Shown here one piece after another: positions 34,421-40,489 of a stretch of DNA of 40,489 nt (the first letter of the stretch is position 1; each line of letters starts with the position of its first letter). The DNA is from JAEYFP01 sp964566545. GTDB lineage: Bacteria > Bacillota > Clostridia > Lachnospirales > Lachnospiraceae. A program made the translations under genes and the position numbers. Location of the stretch: assembly GCA_964566545.1 (NCBI GenBank), contig CAZMIX010000020.1, positions 1 through 40,489 on the forward strand. Reading direction: 5' to 3'. Below the pieces are notes generated by a model, which had not been told where the DNA came from, made no database searches, and saw only the letters and a program-made list of their open reading frames with translations.

Positions 34421-34991
34421 ATTTCTTAAAATAGTAAATTTAAAAAGGCAATCACAAAGGTAATCAAAAGACAAGGAGAACATTTGAATATTAGACACTA
34501 AGGATAAGTGGATCATAAGCCGGTTTGTTTTTTTGCTTTAAAAGCTGATAGATATGTCCATTATTATTTTGATTTGCATCTTCTGATAGTGCGATTTGGG
34601 GAAAGTAGAAGGCACTTGCTCTTTTGAAAGAGGATGGCAAGAATAACATACCGAACGATTTTGTGCCTGATTACAGATTTTTTTATATAGTTTTATGGAA
34701 ACTCACCCCAAATTAGAGTAGGCAAATTCGAGAGGGAGGCATCTAAAAAACCATGAATCATTTTATGAATTAGAAAATGGTGTAGCAAGGAATCAGAGAG
34801 CTTCGGACACCACAATAAGTATGAGAAGAGATATATATGGTAACTAATTTAATTAAAGCACTTTTTCCAGATGTCTGGAATTTCAAGAACCATTAAAATA
34901 AATATTTGAATAAAATCTCACAGAGCACATCCATCCTGGAGTGATCTGATCTATTTGCTGCTTTTTATTGCAATCTAGAAACAGAAAAAGA
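34421..34991. other. AT-rich stretch downstream of tRNA-Met, possible gene remnants
   Basis: About 570 bp without an intact gene. Two short protein-like frames appear in different phases: 34612-34713 (KEDGKNNIPNDFVPDYRFFY, with a stop just before it at 34606) and about 34722-34840 (NHESFYELENGVARNQR onward). Neither has a start codon with a ribosome binding site. This may be a decayed gene with frameshift and stop. The position directly after a tRNA is a common integration site for mobile elements, but I found no attachment-site repeat of the tRNA 3' end here. Confidence 0.3.
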
Positions 34992-35020
34992 TTGACAAAG
35001 TGATGAAACTCATATATTAT
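34992..35020 (+). promoter_or_regulatory. Promoter of the TetR-oxidoreductase operon
   Basis: TTGACA (34992-34997), 17 bp, TATTAT (35015-35020). A strong consensus match for a regulator gene, which suggests repression by its own product. Confidence 0.8.
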
Positions 35021-35060
35021 ATTGAATATAAAATCAATGAATAATTAATCAATGAATTGA
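35021..35060. promoter_or_regulatory. Candidate TetR operator with direct and inverted repeats
   Basis: AATCAATGAAT occurs twice, at 35032-35042 and 35047-35057, 15 bp apart. ATTGA (35021-35025) with TCAAT (35034-35038), and TCAAT with ATTGA around GA (35049-35060), form inverted repeats. The cluster lies between the -10 and the TetR start, where a repressor would block transcription. Confidence 0.5.
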
Positions 35061-35071
35061 GGCTCAACGAA

Positions 35072-35647
35072 ATGGGCGTTCGTGACGAACAAAAAGAGAA
35101 ACGCAGAGAAGAAATCCTACGAGCCAGCCTCGACCTGTTTATCTGCAAGGGATATGCGGCGACAAAGATCAAGGATATTGCCGATGCGGTCGGGATGAGT
35201 GCGGGACTGTTGTTCCATTATTTTGACTCCAAGGAAACACTTTACGAAGAATTAATTAAATACGGTATTTCCGGTCCGATGGGAACAGTGGCTCAGGCAG
35301 ATGAAGATCCGCTTGCTTTTTTTGAGTTCGCGGCAAAGCAGATTATCCAATATATAGAAAATGAGCCGTTTGTCGCAAAGATGTTCATTCTGATGAGCCA
35401 GGCAAATTATAATGATGCCGCGCCGGGAAAGGTAAAGGAGCTCCTTCGGGACTTTGATATTTATACCCCAACTGCTTGTCTGATCAAGCAGGGTCAGGCC
35501 GACGGAACGATCAGAGAGGGCAATCCTATGGCGCTTGGAATTGCTTATTGGTGTGCAATTCATGGCATCGCGGAACAGTATGCCCTAAACCCCAATTACC
35601 CTCTGCCGGATGGCGAGTGGATCGTTGATATCATAAGGAGGAAATAA
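35072..35647 (+). CDS. TetR-family transcriptional regulator
   Basis: A 191-residue regulator. The N-terminal DNA-binding domain (about 8-55) reads REEILRASLDLFICKGYAAT, then IKDIADAVGMSAGLLFHYF, the canonical TetR helix-turn-helix. The C-terminal helical ligand domain has no recognisable specificity. The ATG at 35072 follows GAGG at 9 nt; the longer TTG-initiated frame is less likely. The FAD oxidoreductase gene begins 2 bp after the stop, and its ribosome site AAGGAGG is inside the TetR end. The pair is one operon, so the regulator probably responds to the substrate or product of that enzyme. Confidence 0.92.
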   Translation: MGVRDEQKEKRREEILRASLDLFICKGYAATKIKDIADAVGMSAGLLFHYFDSKETLYEELIKYGISGPMGTVAQADEDPLAFFEFAAKQIIQYIENEPFVAKMFILMSQANYNDAAPGKVKELLRDFDIYTPTACLIKQGQADGTIREGNPMALGIAYWCAIHGIAEQYALNPNYPLPDGEWIVDIIRRK

Positions 35648-35649
35648 AG

Positions 35650-37131
35650 ATGAAGAAAGTAATTATTGTAGGTGCTGGAATTGCGGGTCTGACAGCGGGA
35701 ATTTACGCCCGTCAAAGCGGATTTGAGGTCACGATTTATGAAAGTCATAGGATTCCGGGAGGCGCATCTACCAGCTGGAGAAGAAAGGGATACCTTTTCG
35801 AGGGCGGGATGCACTGGCTCACCGGATCGTCGCCCGAAGCTCCCCTACATAAGCTGTGGCGAGAAGTGGGGGCGCTGAATGACAGCGTTAGAATATTAAA
35901 CCGTGATCCTTTTTACATCTTTGAACACAAAGGGCAGACAGCCTGTCTCTATCGCGATATCGAGAAACTTAAGCGGCACTTTTTGGAGATATCTCCGGAG
36001 GATAAGAAAGAAATACTGCTTTTATGCCGCGACTTGGAGAAGTTTGGAAGGGTTGGTATGCCTATTACCGATATCAAAGGCGTGAAAGTTAAAAACAAGG
36101 TATCGATGCCTTTGTCGGCTCTCTTTAAAATGATACCCGCCATGCCTCGTATGGCATTCTATTCCAGACTGACAGCAAAGACATATTCCGAACGATTTAA
36201 AAGCCCGTTGCTAAGGCTGATGCTGCAAAGCATCGTAGGCCCTGAAACCGCTGCCGTCGGGTTGCTTTTTACTCTGTCGACCCTTGCATCCGGGGACGGA
36301 GGTTATCCCGAAGGGGGCTCGCTGGGTATGGCAGGCCGTATGGCCCAATATTTTGAGGAGCTGGGCGGCTACATACAATACGATAAATTTGTGAATAAGG
36401 TTGCAGTGGAAAATAATGCTGCCTGCGGCGTAATCATTGACGGAGAACAAATACCAGCGGATGCGGTGATCGTCACACAGGATACGCTTTGCGCGATAGA
36501 TACCTTGTTTGACGCGCCGTTATGCGAAAAATGGGCTATGGAAATGCGAGAAAACACGATACCCATGCTCAACACCTTTATTTCCCTAGGCATTGAGGCG
36601 GATCTATCAGATGAGCCGGAAAGCATGTTATTTACCTTGGACGAACCGCTGGTCTGCGCAGGAGTGCCTGAATCATTAATCGGTTTTAATAACTACGCGT
36701 CTTTCAAGGGGTATGCGCCGGACGGCTGTACCGCTGTGACCTCAGTGATCGGAGGAGACAGCTACGATTTCTGGAAGAAGTGCCGGGAGAACGGAACCTA
36801 TGAGAGTGAAAAGCAAAAACTGGCCGACGCCTATGTCAAGATACTGTCGGATAGAATCCCTAGGATTGCAGGGAAAATCGTGGTGAGGGATGTTGCGACG
36901 CCCCTGACCTACGAGCGGTATTTGCATTCCTATAAGGGCTCTTGGATGACGATGATGGGTAAAGGCATGCCAAAGAGTTATCCGTCAAAGCCTGAAAGCA
37001 TAAAGAATATTTACTTTGCAGGTCAGCGCCTTATGGTGCCGGGTGGGCTGCCTGTTGCGGCAGAGACTGGACGAAAAGCGGTTCAATTTTTATGCAGGGA
37101 TGCAGATATGGTATTCCAAGGGAACATTTGA
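35650..37131 (+). CDS. FAD-dependent oxidoreductase of the phytoene desaturase (CrtI) type
   Basis: A 493-residue flavoprotein. The N-terminal Rossmann motif VGAGIAGLTAGIYARQSG and ESHRIPGGASTS (FAD ribose/pyrophosphate contacts) are clear. FEGGMHWLTG follows, as in CrtI and related desaturases or isomerases. The C-terminal FAD contact YFAGQRLMVPGGLPVAAETG is also present. A predicted soluble or membrane-associated enzyme acting on a lipophilic substrate; no carotenoid synthesis genes are near, so the substrate is unknown. Translationally linked to the TetR gene (2-bp gap). No clear terminator follows. Confidence 0.88.
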   Translation: MKKVIIVGAGIAGLTAGIYARQSGFEVTIYESHRIPGGASTSWRRKGYLFEGGMHWLTGSSPEAPLHKLWREVGALNDSVRILNRDPFYIFEHKGQTACLYRDIEKLKRHFLEISPEDKKEILLLCRDLEKFGRVGMPITDIKGVKVKNKVSMPLSALFKMIPAMPRMAFYSRLTAKTYSERFKSPLLRLMLQSIVGPETAAVGLLFTLSTLASGDGGYPEGGSLGMAGRMAQYFEELGGYIQYDKFVNKVAVENNAACGVIIDGEQIPADAVIVTQDTLCAIDTLFDAPLCEKWAMEMRENTIPMLNTFISLGIEADLSDEPESMLFTLDEPLVCAGVPESLIGFNNYASFKGYAPDGCTAVTSVIGGDSYDFWKKCRENGTYESEKQKLADAYVKILSDRIPRIAGKIVVRDVATPLTYERYLHSYKGSWMTMMGKGMPKSYPSKPESIKNIYFAGQRLMVPGGLPVAAETGRKAVQFLCRDADMVFQGNI

Positions 37132-37207
37132 TTCAACTGCCGTCATGAAACAATCCTCCTGACTGTCATATAATAAAAGCAAAAGAATAGAATTGCAGGG
37201 GTTCATT

Positions 37208-37798
37208 ATGAGCAAAGACAGCAGGGGAACGATTTCCCAGCAGGGCGGCGTGATGTCTGTTGACAACGCCCTTGTAGAAGATGTTTTCATCCAAAAAGGA
37301 TCTATCGGATATTTGACGGTCTCGTATGCCGTTCGCGAAGCGAACTCTATGACCTCCATCAGGCTTTTAAGGTTGATGGTCGGCAGAAATACGGTGCTGC
37401 TCAATTCACTCGGTCAAAATATGTGTTTATGTAATATCCGAAAGGGCATGTGGATAGATGCGATCTTCTCGCCGGTGATGACAAGAAGCATTCCTCCTCA
37501 GTCAAACGCATTTGTGATCATCGCAAGAAATGAGATGCGTCCTTCGGCGAGTGTCACCACAGATCGGATTGTTTCGGTGGATGTGAACAACCGCTTTATT
37601 TATACCGGAAATCCTAATAATATCAACAGTCAAATGAGGTTTGTCCTCCCCAACACCGCGACAATCAGCGACAGAAACGGAAATCCTACCAGCCTGCGCT
37701 TCTTAAGGCCCGGGCAGTTGGTAAGAGTCACGCACGCGACTTTCCAAACAGCCAGCATACCGCCACAGACAACGGCCTTCCATGTACAGATCCTATAA
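37208..37798 (+). CDS. Internally duplicated beta-rich protein of unknown function
   Basis: A 196-residue protein with no signal peptide. Two halves share an ending: MTRSIPPQSNAFVI (SIPPQ at 94-98) and FQTASIPPQTTAFHV (SIPPQ at 183-187), 89 residues apart, each preceded by a G-(M/Q)-x-(V/I)-x-(A/V) strand. The second half, with an RIVSVD start and RPGQLVRVTHATF, looks like a small beta-barrel of the kind seen in short repeat proteins of Lachnospiraceae. The start at 37208 follows CAGGGG; an upstream TTG is in frame but lacks support. A TATAAT at 37169-37174 is a possible -10 without a good -35. It stands alone and is closed by a strong hairpin. Function unknown. Confidence 0.75.
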   Translation: MSKDSRGTISQQGGVMSVDNALVEDVFIQKGSIGYLTVSYAVREANSMTSIRLLRLMVGRNTVLLNSLGQNMCLCNIRKGMWIDAIFSPVMTRSIPPQSNAFVIIARNEMRPSASVTTDRIVSVDVNNRFIYTGNPNNINSQMRFVLPNTATISDRNGNPTSLRFLRPGQLVRVTHATFQTASIPPQTTAFHVQIL

Positions 37799-37827
37799 TC
37801 TGTAAATCATATATAAAAGTGTGATAT

Positions 37828-37868
37828 AGAAGGGGGATCGATTGATATACAAAATCGATCCCCCTTCT
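37828..37868. terminator. Bidirectional terminator between the duplicated protein gene and argS
   Basis: AGAAGGGGGATCGATT (37828-37843) pairs perfectly over 16 bp with AATCGATCCCCCTTCT (37853-37868) around a 9-nt loop. T-runs are short on both sides, but the stem is very strong and lies between converging genes. Confidence 0.75.
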
Positions 37869-37894
37869 AATTTGTGGATAAAAGTTCGGTAAAT

Positions 37895-39661
37895 CTACAT
37901 CCTTTCTGGTGCCCAGAAACCGAGCAGATCGATGCATGTCTCCAGTATTTCTTTTGTCAGCTTCAGCAGGGCGATCCAACCGGCTCGTTTTTCCTGATCC
38001 GACTCCGAAAGAATTTTATTTTCATGATAAAATCTGTTAAATGCGTTTGCGACATCATAAATGTAGGCGCAGACTTTATGAGGAGCGAGTTCCTCATAGG
38101 CCGTCATGATTACACCGTTAAACTTCGTCAGCTCTAGCATCAGAGCTTTTTCGGACTCGTTCTGCGCTTCTCGGATCTTAAGGGATTCCATTGAATTGCC
38201 GGTTTCCTGGTATTTGCTCAAGATCGATTTGATGCGGACGATCGTATAAAGAATGTACGGGCCGGTATTTCCCTCAAAGGAAGTAAATTTATCAATATCG
38301 AATACATAGTCCTTTGTTGCCTGATTGGAAAGATCTCCGTACTTGACTGCGGCGAGAGCGACGACCTTCGCGGTATTACGCGCTTCATTCTCCTCAACCT
38401 CATGGTTATCCGTGATCTTTTTATACATTTCCTCGTTAATATCAGAAATCAGAGTTTCCAGACGCATAACGCCGCCTTCCCTTGTCTTAAAGGGCTTTCC
38501 GTCCTTGCCGTTCATCGTGCCAAATCCCAGAAAATCAAGCCTTACCTGTTCGCCGATCATATTTGTCTTTTTTGCGCAGCGGAATACCTGCTCAAAATGC
38601 ATGTCCTGACGCTTATCCACGATATAAATCACCTGATCGGGATCAAGCTCCCGGCGGCGCTCAATGAGCGTTGCCAAATCCGTCGTCGTATAGAGAGCCG
38701 CACCGTCCGACTTTAAAATCATGCAGGGAGGCACCTCCTTTGTATCCGTTTCCTCGGTCACATCGACGACAAGCGCGCCGTTGCTCTCATAAGCATAGCC
38801 TTCCGATTTCAGGCGCTCCACCATCGCCGGAATATCGTCCTGCACATCCGATTCGCCCTTCCAAAGCTCAAACGAAACATTCAAATTTGCATAATTTTTC
38901 TTTAGATCCTCTATGGAAACGGCCATAATATGATTCCAAATCGAACGATACCCCCTGTTGCCGTTTTGCAGCAGGAACGTTGCGTTCATTGCTTCCTCCC
39001 GATACTGCTCATCCTCCTTCGATTTTGCGCTGGCAGTCGGATAAATCTCCTCCAGCTCTGAAATTGTAAACGGCGCCTCTTTTGGATAATCACCCGTAAA
39101 ACGTTCGTCAAAATACGGCAGATCGGGCATGCGCTTTTTCAGCTCGATAATGATAAGGCCCATTTGCAGCCCCCAGTCGCCCAAATGAATATCACCGGTT
39201 ACCTGATTGCCCATATAACGGCAGATCCGCTTTACACTCTCCCCTATGATTGCGGAGCGCAGATGTCCGACATGAAGCGGTTTCGCCACATTCGGTCCGC
39301 CGTAATCGACCATGATCGTGAGCGGCTTTTCGGGCTCTTCAAGACCGTATTTTCCGCTTGATAGCATCTCATTTAAATATTCTTCCAAAAATTCTTCGCT
39401 AAGCTTCAGATTTAAAAAGCCCGGCGCGAGAGCGCTAACCTCAGAAAAGACCTTCTGTTCCTGTAATGTCTGAGCGATCGCATTTGCGATCACAACCGGC
39501 GCCTGTCTGTATTCCTTTGCGGCCGCCATTGCACCGTTGCATTGGAACTCACACAGATCCGGCCTGTTTGACAGCGTGACCTTTCCGTATTTTTTATCAT
39601 AGCCCGCCTGTTCAAAGGCATGTTCCATTTCTTCTGAAATCCGGGCAAGTAATGTTTTCAT
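37895..39661 (-). CDS. argS: Arginyl-tRNA synthetase
   Basis: Class I synthetase that charges tRNA-Arg. The N-terminal tRNA D-loop-binding domain precedes the HIGH-type motif PLHVGHLRSAIIG. The KMSKS-equivalent region reads KPFKTREGGVMRL, the reduced form usual in ArgS. The C-terminal anticodon-binding domain ends NRFYHENKIL to FWAPERM, the canonical ArgS end. A length of 588 residues is normal. The start at 39661 is chosen because AGAAGGAG lies 10 nt upstream and MKTLLARISEE fits the family; ten extra upstream codons are in frame without a ribosome site. No T-box leader is visible upstream. Confidence 0.96.
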   Translation of the reverse strand: MKTLLARISEEMEHAFEQAGYDKKYGKVTLSNRPDLCEFQCNGAMAAAKEYRQAPVVIANAIAQTLQEQKVFSEVSALAPGFLNLKLSEEFLEEYLNEMLSSGKYGLEEPEKPLTIMVDYGGPNVAKPLHVGHLRSAIIGESVKRICRYMGNQVTGDIHLGDWGLQMGLIIIELKKRMPDLPYFDERFTGDYPKEAPFTISELEEIYPTASAKSKEDEQYREEAMNATFLLQNGNRGYRSIWNHIMAVSIEDLKKNYANLNVSFELWKGESDVQDDIPAMVERLKSEGYAYESNGALVVDVTEETDTKEVPPCMILKSDGAALYTTTDLATLIERRRELDPDQVIYIVDKRQDMHFEQVFRCAKKTNMIGEQVRLDFLGFGTMNGKDGKPFKTREGGVMRLETLISDINEEMYKKITDNHEVEENEARNTAKVVALAAVKYGDLSNQATKDYVFDIDKFTSFEGNTGPYILYTIVRIKSILSKYQETGNSMESLKIREAQNESEKALMLELTKFNGVIMTAYEELAPHKVCAYIYDVANAFNRFYHENKILSESDQEKRAGWIALLKLTKEILETCIDLLGFWAPERM

Positions 39662-39802
39662 AATTTCTGTACTCCTTCTCACATGATTCACTTCTATTAA
39701 TCTATCATAATTTTAGTAAAAAATATAGTCTTTTCTATTTTATGGCTTACTAAATGGTTATAGTTGAGCCATGCCAATTGTAATGTAATATTTGAAAAAG
39801 TG

Positions 39803-39811
39803 TGGTATACT
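39803..39811 (+). promoter_or_regulatory. Candidate extended -10 promoter beside the IS110 end
   Basis: TGG followed by TATACT (39806-39811) on the plus strand. No good -35 is present. It would start a transcript near 39818 that ends at the hairpin at 39921-39944. Confidence 0.3.
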
Positions 39812-39920
39812 ATCCGTGAATTGAAAACCGTGACAGAATGGAGACCAGCTATGAAAAGTCAAGCATAAATTAGCAAAAAAATTCTTTTTCGTATCGATGG
39901 AAAAAAAGGGTAACTTTAAT

Positions 39921-39944
39921 AGAGCTCCCTGAGGGTGCTTTTTC
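39921..39944 (+). terminator. Terminator-like hairpin in the IS110 non-coding end
   Basis: AGAGCTCCC (39921-39929), loop TGA, GGGTGCTTT (39933-39941): one T-T mismatch, then a T-run (39939-39943). It reads as a plus-strand terminator, opposite to the transposase; on the minus strand it is simply a stem downstream of the transposase stop. Confidence 0.4.
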
Positions 39945-39974
39945 AAAATCTATCGATATTGGTATACAGACCTC

Positions 39975-40489
39975 TTATTCGAGATTAAATTCTACTTCGT
40001 CAGTGAGTATCTTCCAGATAATCCTGACTAACTTGCCGGAACAGTGTCCTAAGGCATTATAGTGAGTCCGGCCTTCAGCCCTCTTGGCATCATAATAAGC
40101 CTTGAAGGTAGCGTTGTTTCTTACAACGTTCCAAGCTGCATTGACCAAGGCGTATCGAAGTACGCGAGAGCCGCGTTTGGACATACGAGTTCGTTTAGCC
40201 TGAAAATTACCGGACTGATATACCGACGGATCTAGACCAGCAAAAGCAAGCAGCTTGTTAGGATTTGAGAAACGGTGAATATCACCTATTTCACCAAGGA
40301 TCATTCCACCATTTATGTATCCGATACCAGGAATGGTCATGATGGCAGAATCATGGAATGTCATGATGTCCGTCATTTCTGCTTCAATCTTATCTAATTG
40401 GCTATCCAGTAACTCGATTTGTTGAATGGTCTGGGTTATCTGAATAGATATAGCGCTGTCGTTTGCACCGACAGACTTCTGTGCCAGAA
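39975..40489 (-). CDS. IS110-family transposase, C-terminal part
   Basis: The C-terminal 171 codons of an IS110-type (DEDD) transposase; the frame is open to the window edge, so the N-terminal RuvC-like domain and start are outside, and the internal ATG at 40376 is not the start. A coiled-coil segment (TIQQIELLDSQLDKIEAE) leads into the Transposase_20 domain: MTIPGIGYINGGMILGEIGD, FAGLDPSVYQSG (holding the candidate catalytic serine), RMSKRGSRVLRYALVNAAW and ALGHCSGKLVRIIWKIL. The frame has no internal stops, so the element may be active. Confidence 0.92.
   Translation of the reverse strand, partial: LAQKSVGANDSAISIQITQTIQQIELLDSQLDKIEAEMTDIMTFHDSAIMTIPGIGYINGGMILGEIGDIHRFSNPNKLLAFAGLDPSVYQSGNFQAKRTRMSKRGSRVLRYALVNAAWNVVRNNATFKAYYDAKRAEGRTHYNALGHCSGKLVRIIWKILTDEVEFNLE

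Larger units (their letters stand above)
39840..40489 (-). mobile_element. IS110-family insertion sequence, 3' part
   Basis: The window ends inside an IS110-type element whose transposase reads off the edge. The non-coding end runs from 39974 down to roughly 39840, judged by the sequence change and motifs next to the transposase stop. The exact border is not determined, because IS110 elements lack long terminal inverted repeats and target duplications. IS110 elements encode a bridge RNA in a non-coding end that guides target choice; in the IS1111 group this is the 3' end. Confidence 0.6.

Noticed and set aside
34187..34429. 80-codon open frame over the tRNA genes
   Set aside because: It is a translation of tRNA-Val and tRNA-Met, which explain the sequence fully.
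39662..39800. T-box leader for argS
   Set aside because: No T-box core sequence, specifier stem or terminator was found upstream of argS on the minus strand.

Overview
The window looks like a chromosomal segment of an anaerobic Bacillota bacterium, most likely a Lachnospiraceae-type Clostridium. The signs are a class III (oxygen-sensitive) ribonucleotide reductase, AGGAGG-type ribosome binding sites, tRNA genes without an encoded CCA, QueH, ClpC, a PurL with a built-in amidotransferase domain, and several small protein families I associate with gut Clostridia. The family assignment is an inference from protein style; no 16S gene is present.

Layout. 1-0.9 kb: 3' part of hflX. 0.9-3.6 kb: nrdD with a pair of NrdR boxes, a strong promoter, a structured leader and a fused C-terminal glutaredoxin-like domain; nrdG is not next to it. 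3.6-4.4 kb: a short-chain dehydrogenase on the minus strand. 4.6-9.6 kb: pyrF, a small insert with a coiled-coil gene and palindromes, then pyrE, a small membrane protein and an M29-type aminopeptidase with a long N-terminal extension. 9.7-13.7 kb: purE-purM-purN-purD and a zinc-ribbon/helix-turn-helix protein. 13.8-20.4 kb: a seven-SH3-repeat cell wall hydrolase, a cohesin-like membrane protein and a chemoreceptor. 20.6-25.4 kb: a YtrA-type GntR repressor, clpC, a 136-residue conserved protein and radA. 25.4-33.1 kb: degV, purL, an EAL phosphodiesterase and queH. 33.2-34.1 kb: a DapF-family protein. 34.2-34.4 kb: tRNA-Val and tRNA-Met. 34.4-35.0 kb: an AT-rich stretch without a clear gene. 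35.1-37.1 kb: a TetR regulator and a CrtI-like FAD oxidoreductase. 37.2-37.8 kb: an internally duplicated 196-residue protein. 37.9-39.7 kb: argS on the minus strand. 39.8 kb to the end: the 3' end of an IS110-family element.

The largest theme is nucleotide synthesis: five purine steps (purD, purN, purL, purM, purE), two UMP steps (pyrE, pyrF) and deoxyribonucleotide production (nrdD). A second theme is envelope and signalling: hydrolase, cohesin-like protein, chemoreceptor and c-di-GMP phosphodiesterase. A third is proteostasis and repair (clpC, radA, hflX).

The most unusual single observation is the DapF-family protein at 33199-34092. Both positions that hold the catalytic cysteines in diaminopimelate epimerase are serine, while the substrate-binding motifs are kept. 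Next in interest are the NrdD-glutaredoxin fusion under an NrdR operator pair, the GntR-clpC pairing in place of ctsR-mcsAB, the N-terminally extended M29 peptidase, and the non-coding end of the IS110 element. I found no CRISPR array, no rRNA, no phage module and no recognisable defence system.
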